Assembly (NCBI RefSeq): GCF_036860695.1
Contig: NZ_JAYKGJ010000001.1
Coordinates: 558,001 to 622,000 of the forward strand
Length of the DNA stretch: 64,000 nt
DNA from: Rosettibacter firmus
GTDB taxonomy: Bacteria > Bacteroidota > Ignavibacteria > Ignavibacteriales > Melioribacteraceae
Direction: 5' to 3'
Part shown: one piece after another, positions 44,692 through 53,359 of the stretch
How positions within the stretch are numbered: position 1 is the stretch's first letter
How the letters are laid out: every line of letters begins with the position of its first letter
Notes under the pieces: model-generated
Told to the model about the DNA's origin: nothing
Database searches by the model: none
The model's input: only the letters and a program-made list of their open reading frames with translations
Position numbers and translations under genes: made by a program

Positions 44692-45330
44692 ATGTTAGAA
44701 ATAAGTATTAAAGCAAAAAGAAGAACCATATCAACAAAAAGTGTGGTTAATAAATTAAGAAAAGCAGGAAATGTTCCGGGTATTTATTATTCCAAAGGAA
44801 CTGAGCCAGTTCCAATTTATGTTCCAGAATTATCATTAAGACCTCTTGTTTATACTTCAGAAACACACATTGTTAATTTAACAATTGATGATTCTGAACC
44901 AATAAAAACAATATTAAAAGATTATCAACTTGATCCTGTAACCGACAGAATAATACACTGTGATTTTATGGGAATCTCTCTAGATCAAAAAATAGAATTA
45001 GAAGTACCTGTTGTTATTCAGGGAACCGCAATTGGTATTAAAGAGGGTGGTTTATTGCAACATCAAATGCATAGACTTAAAATTGAATGTCTTCCCAATA
45101 ATATTCCAGAACATATTGTTGTTGATATATCAAATTTAAAAATTGGTGAATCTATTCATGTTAAAGATCTAAAGCTTGAAAATATAAGAATACTTCACCA
45201 TGAAGATGTTATTATAGCATCTGTTATACATCAAAGAGCTGCTGTTGAAGTTGAACAGCCTGTAGAGAGTGAAGAAACTCAAAAAGAACCCGAAGTAATT
45301 GCTAAAGGTAAAGTTGAAAAAGAGGAATAA
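44692..45330 (+). CDS. rplY: 50S ribosomal protein L25 (Ctc type)
   Basis: The 212-residue protein has the N-terminal L25 5S-rRNA-binding domain (about 1-90, with RKAGNVPGIYYSKG) and the C-terminal TL5/Ctc beta domain (about 95-185, with CDFMGISLDQKIELEVPV), plus an acidic Glu-rich tail. It binds 5S rRNA in the large subunit. The longer Ctc form is usual outside enterobacteria. AGGAG lies before the ATG, and pth follows after 7 bp. Confidence 0.95.
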   Translation: MLEISIKAKRRTISTKSVVNKLRKAGNVPGIYYSKGTEPVPIYVPELSLRPLVYTSETHIVNLTIDDSEPIKTILKDYQLDPVTDRIIHCDFMGISLDQKIELEVPVVIQGTAIGIKEGGLLQHQMHRLKIECLPNNIPEHIVVDISNLKIGESIHVKDLKLENIRILHHEDVIIASVIHQRAAVEVEQPVESEETQKEPEVIAKGKVEKEE

Positions 45331-45337
45331 TTAAGTC

Positions 45338-45913
45338 TTGTATTCGGTTGTAGGCCTGGGCAATCCCGGCAAAAAATATGAATTGACAAGACATAACATT
45401 GGGTTTATAATACTGGATAGATTCGCTGAAAAACACAATCTTCACTTTAAAAAAAAATCTAGTTATTATTATGTGGAAGGTACGACCGGATCTTCCACGT
45501 TTTTTTTGATAAAACCTACTACTTATATGAACTTGAGTGGCATTGCAGTTCAAGAATTTTTATCCGAAAACAAAGTAGAAATGGAAAATCTTTTAGTTGT
45601 AGTCGATGATGTAAATCTTGATTTAGGTAAAATTAGATTAAGAAAAACAGGTAGCGATGGTGGACACAATGGGATAAAATCAATAATTAATTATCTTCAA
45701 AGCAATCAATTCCCCCGCTTAAGATTTGGTATAGGAAAAGATTTCAAGAAAGATGAAATGGCAGACTATGTCTTAAGTGAATTTACAGAAGATGAATTTC
45801 AAGAAATTAATAACAGTATAAACTTTTCTGTAGAACTTATAGAAAAATTTACTTTGGGTGGTTATAAATTAATGTCTGATTACTATAGTGTTACAAACAA
45901 GAAGATTTTATGA
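45338..45913 (+). CDS. pth: Peptidyl-tRNA hydrolase
   Basis: The 191-residue enzyme releases peptides from stalled peptidyl-tRNA. The N-terminal GLGNPGKKYELTRHNIGF contains the conserved Asn and catalytic His; KPTTYMNLSGIAV and VVVDDVNLDLGKIRLRKTG follow as expected, with GGHNGIKSI completing the active site. The start codon is TTG at 45338, 7 bp after the rplY stop. The length is normal. It ends the prs-rplY-pth group; rpsF begins after a 173-bp gap with its own promoter. Confidence 0.96.
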   Translation: MYSVVGLGNPGKKYELTRHNIGFIILDRFAEKHNLHFKKKSSYYYVEGTTGSSTFFLIKPTTYMNLSGIAVQEFLSENKVEMENLLVVVDDVNLDLGKIRLRKTGSDGGHNGIKSIINYLQSNQFPRLRFGIGKDFKKDEMADYVLSEFTEDEFQEINNSINFSVELIEKFTLGGYKLMSDYYSVTNKKIL

Positions 45914-45977
45914 AATATTTCAAAATTTATTAATTTCTTTATATTTTAACTAAACTAAAATGCAATAATAAATTATA

Positions 45978-46006
45978 TTGCAAGGCTTGTAAAATAATTT
46001 TATTTT
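45978..46006 (+). promoter_or_regulatory. Sigma-70-like promoter for the rpsF operon
   Basis: TTGCAA (45978-45983) and TATTTT (46001-46006) are spaced by 17 bases, giving a leader of about 70 nt before rpsF. The -10 region continues as TATTTTTG, close to the TAnnTTTG form known from Bacteroidota. Confidence 0.5.
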
Positions 46007-46032
46007 TGAGACCTAATTTAATTAAAAACCCT

Positions 46033-46073
46033 GCTCCTTCTAATAAATAAGAAGGGGCCTTTAAGTCCAAAGG
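46033..46073 (+). promoter_or_regulatory. Structured leader of rpsF
   Basis: A 9-bp hairpin (46033-46041 with 46050-46058, including a G-U pair) is followed by CCTTT-AAGTCC-AAAGG (46058-46073), which can pair next to the GGGAGG ribosome-binding site. The S6:S18 complex autoregulates this operon through leader RNA in many bacteria, so this may be such a site; I could not match its consensus. Confidence 0.4.
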
Positions 46074-46086
46074 GAGGTGAAAAATA

Positions 46087-46476
46087 ATGCGTACAAAAAG
46101 TTATGAAAGTGTTGTAATATTAAATGCAGCACTTGAAGACGAACAAATTGAAGCAACCATTTCACGGTTGCAGGAATTTATCACCACACACGGTGGTGAA
46201 ATATTTGATATTGACAGATGGGGCCGTAAGCGTTTGGCTTATCCTATTCAAAAAGCAAAGAGCGGATATTATGTAATTTTCCGTTTTAATGCACCTACAA
46301 ATCTAATCAGTATACTTGAAAGAAATTACAGATTAGATGAAAATATAATACGCTATTTAACAGTAACATTAGATAAGTTTGCATTAGAAGCAATTAAAAA
46401 ACAAAAAGAAGCTTCCAAATCTGAAGAGCAATCTTCAGAAGAAGTTATAAATTCAAATAACGAAAGTATCGAATAA
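46087..46476 (+). CDS. rpsF: 30S ribosomal protein S6
   Basis: The 129-residue protein has the S6 fold: the first strand RTKSYESVVILNAALEDEQI, the IDRWGRKRLAYPIQKAKSGYY segment with the rRNA/S18-contacting region, and a C-terminal acidic, Ser/Glu-rich tail. S6 pairs with S18 on the small-subunit platform, and rpsR lies two genes downstream. A strong AAAGGGAGG ribosome-binding sequence precedes the ATG, and a structured leader lies upstream. It is first in the rpsF-ssb-rpsR-rplI operon. Confidence 0.97.
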   Translation: MRTKSYESVVILNAALEDEQIEATISRLQEFITTHGGEIFDIDRWGRKRLAYPIQKAKSGYYVIFRFNAPTNLISILERNYRLDENIIRYLTVTLDKFALEAIKKQKEASKSEEQSSEEVINSNNESIE

Positions 46477-46503
46477 CAAACTAAGTTAAGCATGGAGGTT
46501 ACG

Positions 46504-46977
46504 ATGGCTGAATTAAAGATGCCAGAACTAAACAGTGTAATAGTAGCAGGAAACTTAACAAAAGATCCTGTATTCAGACAAACATCAAATAACACACCTG
46601 TAGTTAATTTCCACATAGCAGCTAATAGAAGATACAAAGACAGCAACAACCAATGGCAAGAAGATGTTTGCTATGTAGGGGTTGTTGCATGGAACAAATT
46701 AGCTGATAGTTGTAGAGATCGCCTCAAGAAAGGCAGTGCTGTTTTAATTGATGGTGAATTACAAAGTAGAACATTTAAAACAGAAGATGGAAAAAACAGA
46801 ACAATTGTTGAAATCAAAGCAAAGAGAATTCAATTTCTGAACAAATTTAATAAATCACAGAACAATGGAGAGAATAACGACGTTGTTGCTGAGAGTGATG
46901 ATTCAGATTATGAAGATAATTCATTCGACAAATTCTTGACCGATGAAGAATCTGATCTGATGAAAGATAACAAATAA
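46504..46977 (+). CDS. ssb: Single-stranded DNA-binding protein
   Basis: The OB-fold protein (157 residues from the start used here) opens PELNSVIVAGNLTKDPVFRQ and continues to the DGELQSRTF and FLNKF segments typical of SSB. An ATG also occurs at 46492, but GGAGG of the ribosome-binding site lies within that longer reading, so the ATG at 46504 is the likely start. The C-terminal region is acidic (SDDSDYEDNS) yet ends ESDLMKDNK and lacks the canonical DDIPF-like tip used to recruit repair and replication partners. The position between rpsF and rpsR is a widespread arrangement. Confidence 0.95.
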   Translation: MAELKMPELNSVIVAGNLTKDPVFRQTSNNTPVVNFHIAANRRYKDSNNQWQEDVCYVGVVAWNKLADSCRDRLKKGSAVLIDGELQSRTFKTEDGKNRTIVEIKAKRIQFLNKFNKSQNNGENNDVVAESDDSDYEDNSFDKFLTDEESDLMKDNK

Positions 46978-46995
46978 GACAATTTAGAGTAAAAA

Positions 46996-47208
46996 ATGAA
47001 AAGTACAAAAAAAATAAAAAGAATTATTGAAGGTTATATCGACTACAAAGATGCCAAGCAACTCCAGAAATTTATTACGGATCAGGGGAAGATAATTCCC
47101 CGCCGTATTACTGGATTAAGTGCTAAACAACATCGTCAGTTAGTCAGAGCAATAAAAAGAGCTCGTCACCTTGCAATTCTACCTTTCGTTGCAGAAGCTG
47201 TTAAGTAA
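46996..47208 (+). CDS. rpsR: 30S ribosomal protein S18
   Basis: The 70-residue basic protein contains the S18 core [19 protein letters not shown] and [19 protein letters not shown], then the conserved ending [11 protein letters not shown]. It forms a complex with S6. It lies 18 bp after ssb and 12 bp before rplI. The length is normal for the protein. Confidence 0.97.
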   Translation: MKSTKKIKRIIEGYIDYKDAKQLQKFITDQGKIIPRRITGLSAKQHRQLVRAIKRARHLAILPFVAEAVK

Positions 47209-47220
47209 AAGGAGACTATA

Positions 47221-47664
47221 ATGAAAGTAATTTTAAGAAAAAACTTTGAACAGCTTGGTAAAGTTGGTGATATAGTAACTGTTAAAGATGGTTATGCAAG
47301 GAATTATCTTATTCCTCGCCAAATAGCTTATCAGGCTACAAAAGGCAATATACGAGCATTAGAAGAAGAAAAAAGACAAATTCTTAAAAAAGAAGCTAAA
47401 GAACTACAAGCTGCCCAGGCTTTAGCAGCAGAGCTTGAAAAAGTATCGATTACCATTCCTGTAAAGGTTGGTGAAGAAGATAAAATTTTTGGTACTGTAA
47501 CTAATCAGATGATTGCTGATGCACTAAAAGAAAAAGGATTCGACTTAGATAAACGCAAAATTGAAATTACCGAACCAATTAAATCACTCGGTATTTATAG
47601 TGTATCAATAAAACTACATCAGCAAGTTACAGCTACTGTTAAAGCTTGGGTTGTAAGAGAATAA
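47221..47664 (+). CDS. rplI: 50S ribosomal protein L9
   Basis: The 147-residue protein has the N-terminal 23S-rRNA-binding domain (MKVILRKNFEQLGKVGDIV and GYARNYLIPRQIA), a long connecting helix rich in E, K and A (about 45-80) and the C-terminal domain (DKIFGTVTNQMIADALKEK ... SLGIYSVSIKLH). It is the last gene of the rpsF operon; GGAG precedes the start and an intrinsic terminator follows 6 bp after the stop. Confidence 0.97.
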   Translation: MKVILRKNFEQLGKVGDIVTVKDGYARNYLIPRQIAYQATKGNIRALEEEKRQILKKEAKELQAAQALAAELEKVSITIPVKVGEEDKIFGTVTNQMIADALKEKGFDLDKRKIEITEPIKSLGIYSVSIKLHQQVTATVKAWVVRE

Positions 47665-47669
47665 ATTTA

Positions 47670-47692
47670 AGCCGGTTCAATACCGGCTTTTT
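47670..47692 (+). terminator. Intrinsic terminator after rplI
   Basis: AGCCGGT (47670-47676) and ACCGGCT (47682-47688) form a 7-bp GC-rich stem with a 5-base loop, followed by TTTTATT. It separates the ribosomal operon from secD. Confidence 0.88.
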
Positions 47693-47737
47693 ATTGTTTC
47701 CAACTAACTAATTCACAAACTAAAATTAAGATACGGA

Positions 47738-49645
47738 ATGAAAGAGATAAGATTCAGGCTATTGCTGGTTTTAGGTTTTATTGCTCTTTCTGTCTACCTT
47801 TTAATTCCTACCTACAAAGATTATCGTAATAATCAAATTGTTACCAAACAACTTAGTACTTTAGAAGACAGTTTAAAAAAGAGCAATCCTGATTTATCAG
47901 CAATTCAAATTAAAGAATTCATTAACAATAAAAGAGATAGTATTTTATCTAATAATCCAGACTATCGTGCAGCTCGTGAGAAAAGAGTTAAGCTTGGTCT
48001 TGATCTGCAAGGTGGTATGTATCTCGTAATGGAAGTTAATACTGCCAAACTCCTTGAAAAATTAGCTAAAGACCCTGATGATCAATTCAATGAAATCTTA
48101 AAAGAAGCAGAAGCAGAATCAAAAATTTCTGATGAAAATGTTGTCTCAATTCTTGCTCGTAAAATGTCTGAAAAAGGAATTCGTTTGAGTAGATATTTTG
48201 GTTCAATACGTGAAGACGACGATAAAATAATTTCTCGATTATTAGAACAAGAAGCAGATGCTGTTACACGAGCAATTGAAATTATTCGTAATAGAGTTGA
48301 TCAATATGGAGTTTCTGAACCTAATATTCAAAAACAGGGCTCAAGAAGAATTGTAATTGAACTCCCGGGTATTGCACGCGAAGAAGAAGCCAAAAGATTA
48401 CTACAAGGAAGAGCATTACTCGAATTTAGATTGGTAAAAGATGCAGATATTGCTATACCAATTATGAAACGCATTGATGAAGTTTTGGCAGCTTCACTTA
48501 GAGGTGATACAATTTCCTTAGATACTACAAAAACTGCAAAAGCAGATACCGCTAAACAACAAAACTTAACAGAAGAACAATTTGCAAAAGAACATCCATT
48601 TTTTGCAATTGCAAGATTAATTGATCCTCAGGGAAGAATACCAGATGCATTTGTAAAAGAAACTGATCGACAAAAATTAAATGCATATCTTGAAAGACCC
48701 GAAGTTAAAAAAGTTATTCCCGATAATATTGAATTTCTTTATGATGCAAGGCCAGAAAAAGGTCCTGATGGAGCCAATTATTATAGATTATACATTTTAA
48801 ACAAAAATCCAGAATTAACAGGCGGCGTAATTGTAGATGCTCAATCTAATATAGACCCTACAACATCAGCTCCTATTGTTACCATGCAAATGAATTCTGA
48901 AGGTGCCAGAGAATGGGCAAGAATTACCGGTTCAAACATCGGAAAAAGATGCGCTATTGTACTCGATGGAGTCGTTTATTCAGCTCCTGTAATTCAAAAT
49001 AAAATACCTTCAGGAAATTCACAGATTAGTGGAATTCCAAATCTTGATGAAGCAAAACTTCTTGAAATTGTATTAAAAGCTGGTGCACTTCCTGCTCCAG
49101 TTGATATTATCGAACAAAGAAGCGTTGGTCCTTCACTGGGTCAGGATTCTATTAAACAAGGTTCTAATTCTGTTTTATTTGGATATCTCCTCGTTGCACT
49201 CTTTATGGCATTTTATTATAAAAAAGCCGGTACTATAGCAGACCTCGGTTTAATTGTTACTGTGCTACTAATACTTGGTGTTCTTGCTGGTTTCCAGGCT
49301 ACATTAACATTACCTGGTATTGCTGGAATTGTATTAACAATGGGTATGGCAGTCGATGCAAATGTTATTATATATGAAAGGATAAGAGAAGAATTAGCAA
49401 CAGGAAAAACTGATAGGGCTGCAGTTGATGCCGGATTTAAACATTCATTTTCAGCTATTTTCGACTCAAATATTACTACTTTCTTTACTGGTATCATTCT
49501 ATATCAATTTGGTAGTGGTCCAGTTCAGGGGTTCGCATTAACACTTATGATTGGTATTATTACAAGTTTATTCTCTGCGTTAGTATTAGTTCGTATGATA
49601 TTTGATTATATGCTATCAAAGGGATACAAAATTAATGTTGGTTAA
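47738..49645 (+). CDS. secD: Protein translocase subunit SecD
   Basis: The 635-residue membrane protein is the SecD half of the SecDF proton-driven motor that completes protein export. It has one N-terminal helix (about 7-25), a large periplasmic region (about 30-460) with the KLGLDLQGGMYLVMEV and NRVDQYGVSEPNIQKQG motifs, and five C-terminal helices (about 470-625) with GMAVDANVIIYERIREEL. The periplasmic P1 domain contains a Lys/Asp/Thr-rich insertion near residues 255-290, which lengthens it relative to shorter SecDs. secF follows after 19 bp. Confidence 0.97.
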   Translation: MKEIRFRLLLVLGFIALSVYLLIPTYKDYRNNQIVTKQLSTLEDSLKKSNPDLSAIQIKEFINNKRDSILSNNPDYRAAREKRVKLGLDLQGGMYLVMEVNTAKLLEKLAKDPDDQFNEILKEAEAESKISDENVVSILARKMSEKGIRLSRYFGSIREDDDKIISRLLEQEADAVTRAIEIIRNRVDQYGVSEPNIQKQGSRRIVIELPGIAREEEAKRLLQGRALLEFRLVKDADIAIPIMKRIDEVLAASLRGDTISLDTTKTAKADTAKQQNLTEEQFAKEHPFFAIARLIDPQGRIPDAFVKETDRQKLNAYLERPEVKKVIPDNIEFLYDARPEKGPDGANYYRLYILNKNPELTGGVIVDAQSNIDPTTSAPIVTMQMNSEGAREWARITGSNIGKRCAIVLDGVVYSAPVIQNKIPSGNSQISGIPNLDEAKLLEIVLKAGALPAPVDIIEQRSVGPSLGQDSIKQGSNSVLFGYLLVALFMAFYYKKAGTIADLGLIVTVLLILGVLAGFQATLTLPGIAGIVLTMGMAVDANVIIYERIREELATGKTDRAAVDAGFKHSFSAIFDSNITTFFTGIILYQFGSGPVQGFALTLMIGIITSLFSALVLVRMIFDYMLSKGYKINVG

Positions 49646-49664
49646 TAAAGGAGAACTTAAATAG

Positions 49665-50804
49665 ATGCGCCTATTCGAGAATTTAAATATTAACTTCATG
49701 AGTAAAAGAACAACATTCTATGTTGTTTCTTCTGCAATATTATTGATTGGTTTACTCAATATTCTTTTTCGTGGACTTCAATTTGGTATCGATTTTAAAG
49801 GTGGTACAGAAGTAGCAATTCAATTCGAAAAACCAATAGACATTGCAAAAATAAGAAATGAAATTGATAAAATTGGTCTTGGAAATGTTGAAGTCAAAAC
49901 ATTTGGTGGATCAACCGGTATATTATTAAGAACTGAGTTGCAGGAATTACCATCGAATGTAATACCAAAAGTAAAATCAAGAATTGAAACAATAATTGCA
50001 AATACTTTGCCCGGTGTTAATAAAAAAATCATTGATTCTACTCAAAATTCTATTACATATAACTTCCCGGATAATCAGTCTGCAGAAATTATAAATAATA
50101 AATTATTTGAAGCAGGTTTTCAAACTGTAAAAGTTTCTGAAGAACAATCTAACACAGCAATAATTGTTCGTCTTGGTATTTCTGACTGGATAAAAGAAAA
50201 TCTTGCTGAAAAATTCAAAGATAATCCATTTAATGTACTTAAAGAAGACAAAGTTGGACCAAAGGTTGGTAAGGAATTAAAGACCGATGCCGTAATCGCA
50301 GTGATGTTATCATTAATTGTTATTTTAATTTACTTGGGTTTTAGATTTAAATTTACATTCGCATTGGGTGCTGTAATTGCACTATTCCACGATATTCTTA
50401 TTACACTTGGATTATTTGCAGTGTTATATGGAGTAATACCTGGATTAAATTTAGAAATCACAGTAAGTGTTGTAGCTGCATTTCTTACATTAGTTGGTTA
50501 TTCTATTAATGACACTGTAATTGTATTCGATAGAGTACGTGAGCAAATGAAATTGCATAAATCTCTGTCTTTAGAAGAAAATATGAATCGTGCTATAAAC
50601 AAAACAATGAGCAGAACTCTCATAACTGGATTTACAACAATACTAACCATAATTATACTATTAATATTTGGTGGCGAAGTTTTACGAGGTTTTGCTTTCG
50701 CTTTGTTTATTGGTATGATAACTGGAACTTATTCTTCAATTTTTGTGGCGAGTGCTTTTGTGCTCGAAGTAGCAAATAGAACTAATCGTAAAATTGAATT
50801 TTAA
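49665..50804 (+). CDS. secF: Protein translocase subunit SecF
   Basis: The 379-residue protein is the SecF partner of SecD. It has a first helix (about 15-35), the LQFGIDFKGGTEVAIQFEKP motif, a periplasmic domain to about residue 200, and five C-terminal helices with GYSINDTVIVFDRVREQM and MSRTLITGFTTILTIIILLIFGG. The periplasmic domain is somewhat longer than in E. coli SecF. GGAG is 11 bases from the ATG, rather far. A terminator whose U-run touches the stop codon of the convergent phosphatase gene follows. Confidence 0.97.
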   Translation: MRLFENLNINFMSKRTTFYVVSSAILLIGLLNILFRGLQFGIDFKGGTEVAIQFEKPIDIAKIRNEIDKIGLGNVEVKTFGGSTGILLRTELQELPSNVIPKVKSRIETIIANTLPGVNKKIIDSTQNSITYNFPDNQSAEIINNKLFEAGFQTVKVSEEQSNTAIIVRLGISDWIKENLAEKFKDNPFNVLKEDKVGPKVGKELKTDAVIAVMLSLIVILIYLGFRFKFTFALGAVIALFHDILITLGLFAVLYGVIPGLNLEITVSVVAAFLTLVGYSINDTVIVFDRVREQMKLHKSLSLEENMNRAINKTMSRTLITGFTTILTIIILLIFGGEVLRGFAFALFIGMITGTYSSIFVASAFVLEVANRTNRKIEF

Positions 50805-50816
50805 TCCCCCCTGATT

Positions 50817-50845
50817 AGAGACGTCTTTACGGCGTCTCTTTTTTT
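50817..50845 (+). terminator. Intrinsic terminator after secF
   Basis: AGAGACG (50817-50823) pairs with CGTCTCT (50833-50839), followed by a run of T residues that overlaps the stop codon of the convergent phosphatase gene (50844-50846). Confidence 0.88.
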
Positions 50846-52523
50846 ATCTAACTTTCATTATAAGACAGGTTATATCATCATTCTGTTCTGCACCACCTAT
50901 AAATTCATTTACACTTTCTTTAATTTTTTCTAAAATACTTTCAGGTTCATCTTTGGAATTTTCTAAAACTAATTTTTCAAGTCGTTCGTCGGTATATTCT
51001 TCAAAATTTTTATTCATCGCTTCGGTTATACCATCTGTAAACATAACAATTACATCATCACTTTCAAGTTGAATGGTTTCGGAAACGTATGTAACTGTAG
51101 TGGGAAGAAAACCAAGAATCATTCCCCCTTTCTTTAATTTTGTAATTGTTGAATTTCTTATCAACAAAGGTGGATTATGACCTGCATTAACATAGGTTAA
51201 TTGTTTGGTTGAATTCTTAAAAATACACCAGAAAAATGTTATAAAATTTCCCATCATTGTATTTTCTACAACTAAGTCATTAATCAAATTAGTTGCTTCG
51301 TTCAAAGGAAGTTTTTGTTTACAAATAGATTTTAAAAATGCCTGTAAATTTGCCATTAAAAGTGATGCAGATACTCCCTTCCCAGATACATCTGCTATGG
51401 CTATAAGAACATTGTCATCATCCAGTTTAACAATGTCATAATAATCTCCACCAACAATTTTTGCAGAAATATTATAAGCCACTAAACTTAAATTTGATAG
51501 TTCAGGAATTGTTTTTGGTAAAAGATTCTTCTGAATATTTCGAGCTGTCTCAAGGTCTCTTTCCATTCTTTGTTTTTCGAGCATCTCTTTAAATAGTTTA
51601 GCATTTTCAATCGAGAGAATTGCTAAACTACCAAGTGAAGAAATAAATTCGATATCTGTTTGTGAATATGGCAGATTATTTTTTCTTTTACCAAGTAATA
51701 TTAATCCTTTAGTTTCACCTTTTATTTGCATTGGTACAATTAATTCAATACCAGCATTATAAATTGTAGAATAATTTTTCTTTAATTCATTTGAAAGAAC
51801 TGGTTTATCAAATTTATTTGCCAGACATTCATTCAAAAAAGTTTTTAAGTTATTTTCATTAAAGCTACTTTCAAGAAAAGTATAATTATCTTTTTCACAA
51901 ACTATAACAGCATAATTCGATACAAGCAGATGACCAATCAACGTATAAACTAAAAGTTTCCCAATTTTATCTGGTTGAAGTATTCCACTGAATTCTTTAC
52001 TTAAATCAAAAAGAGATTTTAGTTGATTAACTTTGGTATCTAATTCCCTATTTACACTTTTGAGTTTATTTACAATAAGAGAATTTTCAATAGCAGTAGC
52101 TCCTACATTAAGGATTGTTTTTAAAAATTCTTTATCGCTTTCATCATAAGGAAGATTAGTAAACTTTTTACCTAATATTAAAATTCCTTTTACACCTGCA
52201 GAAGAATTTATTGTTTGTAAAATTTCAAAACTATTAGAAATTAGATATTCATTAAATTCTTGTTTGTTATAAATTTCTTCGACTTTTAGAGCTGGAAAAG
52301 ATTTTATTACATTTTCCGATACACCTTTTGATGCTTTAACTTCTAAAATCAATGAATCATTAACCAGTGCTATTATTCCTTTTGTAGTATGAAATTTACC
52401 AAGGCATGTAAGCAGGATATTATTTAATGTAAAATCTAAATCAAGACTTGAGTTTATAAGATTACTAAAGTCTATAAGGGCTGAAAGATTTCTTAAGGCT
52501 GTAGTATTATCTAATTTTTGCAT
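50844..52523 (-). CDS. GAF-domain SpoIIE/RsbU-type serine phosphatase
   Basis: The 559-residue cytoplasmic protein has two GAF-like sensor regions (about 10-150 and 160-310), a short helical linker (MLEKQRMERDLETARNIQKN) and a C-terminal PP2C/SpoIIE phosphatase domain (about 335-559). Metal-binding signatures are GGDYYDIVKLDD, ADVSGKGVSASLLMANLQ, NAGHNPPLLI and the final EQNDDITCLIMK. Such enzymes dephosphorylate STAS anti-anti-sigma proteins in partner-switching systems. It is 3 bp after an RsbW-like kinase and next to a STAS gene, the obvious partners. No membrane segment is present, so the GAF domains likely sense a cytoplasmic signal. Confidence 0.9.
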   Translation of the reverse strand: MQKLDNTTALRNLSALIDFSNLINSSLDLDFTLNNILLTCLGKFHTTKGIIALVNDSLILEVKASKGVSENVIKSFPALKVEEIYNKQEFNEYLISNSFEILQTINSSAGVKGILILGKKFTNLPYDESDKEFLKTILNVGATAIENSLIVNKLKSVNRELDTKVNQLKSLFDLSKEFSGILQPDKIGKLLVYTLIGHLLVSNYAVIVCEKDNYTFLESSFNENNLKTFLNECLANKFDKPVLSNELKKNYSTIYNAGIELIVPMQIKGETKGLILLGKRKNNLPYSQTDIEFISSLGSLAILSIENAKLFKEMLEKQRMERDLETARNIQKNLLPKTIPELSNLSLVAYNISAKIVGGDYYDIVKLDDDNVLIAIADVSGKGVSASLLMANLQAFLKSICKQKLPLNEATNLINDLVVENTMMGNFITFFWCIFKNSTKQLTYVNAGHNPPLLIRNSTITKLKKGGMILGFLPTTVTYVSETIQLESDDVIVMFTDGITEAMNKNFEEYTDERLEKLVLENSKDEPESILEKIKESVNEFIGGAEQNDDITCLIMKVR

Positions 52524-52526
52524 TTC

Positions 52527-52964
52527 TTAATTTTCAAGCGATTTAACCAAAACCACCTGATTTTTATTATCCCCGAGAGTAGAATAAATTACTTCGTCCA
52601 TTAATTTTTTCATAAGATACATTCCCAAACCACCAACTTTTTTTTGTTTGTAATATTCTCTTACGTCAGGCTCTGGAATAGTATCTGGATTAAAAGTTTT
52701 TCCGTGATCTATTATTGTTACAATAAATTTCCCATTATTTACTTTTATAGAAATGTTAATAATTCCATCAGGAGAATAATTATAGGCGTGCTTAATAATA
52801 TTTGTACATGCTTCGTCTACTGCTAATACTATTTTTTCAATAGTATCTTCAGAGAATTTACATTCTACTGCTGCATTTTTTGTAAATTCCCTTACCTTCG
52901 ATAGATTCTCTGTAGTACTCTCTACAACAAGTATTTTTTCAAAATTTTTTTTCAATTGATTCAA
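52527..52964 (-). CDS. RsbW-like serine kinase / anti-sigma factor
   Basis: The 145-residue protein is a GHKL-type HATPase of the RsbW/SpoIIAB kind. The N-box AVDEACTNIIKHAYN, with N55, and the glycine-rich VGGLGMYLMKKLMDEV are clear. Such kinases phosphorylate a STAS protein and bind either it or a target regulator. It overlaps the STAS gene upstream by 4 bp and is followed after 3 bp by a SpoIIE-type phosphatase, so all three are co-expressed. Whether its target is a sigma factor or another protein is not shown. Confidence 0.9.
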   Translation of the reverse strand: MNQLKKNFEKILVVESTTENLSKVREFTKNAAVECKFSEDTIEKIVLAVDEACTNIIKHAYNYSPDGIINISIKVNNGKFIVTIIDHGKTFNPDTIPEPDVREYYKQKKVGGLGMYLMKKLMDEVIYSTLGDNKNQVVLVKSLEN

Positions 52965-53320
52965 GACTTTTCCTGATCTATAAATTTTTTTATTGCTTCT
53001 TTTTCGTCTTTATAAAATTCATACAATAGTGGAAATCCAAGTAAATCAAAGATATTATATACATTGTCTTTAAGATTAGTAAATTTTATATCACCATTAT
53101 TCTGACGCATGGTTTCAATATATGCCATAAAAACACCAAGACCTGCACTGCTTATATAATTTAGTTCATTAAAGTTAACAACAACGCGAAAATTCTTTTC
53201 TTCTAAAAGCTTATTGAAAACACTTTCCAGCATTGGTGCTGTATGTGCATCAAGATAACCTTTAACATCAATTATGCTGACGGATTCAAATCGTCTAAGA
53301 TTTACATTAAAATCTGCCAT
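52961..53320 (-). CDS. STAS-domain anti-anti-sigma factor
   Basis: The 119-residue protein is a single STAS domain (SpoIIAA/RsbV type). The phosphorylatable serine is S57 or S58 in NYISSAGLGVFMAY. The N-terminal VSIIDVKGYLDAHTAPMLE is also typical. It overlaps the kinase gene by 4 bp and lies 39 bp after the membrane-bound phosphatase gene, which with the soluble phosphatase could remove its phosphate. GGAGAAG precedes the ATG. Confidence 0.9.
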   Translation of the reverse strand: MADFNVNLRRFESVSIIDVKGYLDAHTAPMLESVFNKLLEEKNFRVVVNFNELNYISSAGLGVFMAYIETMRQNNGDIKFTNLKDNVYNIFDLLGFPLLYEFYKDEKEAIKKFIDQEKS

Positions 53321-53359
53321 TTACTTCTCCAATTTTTTTCTTGATTTTAAATCAAGATA

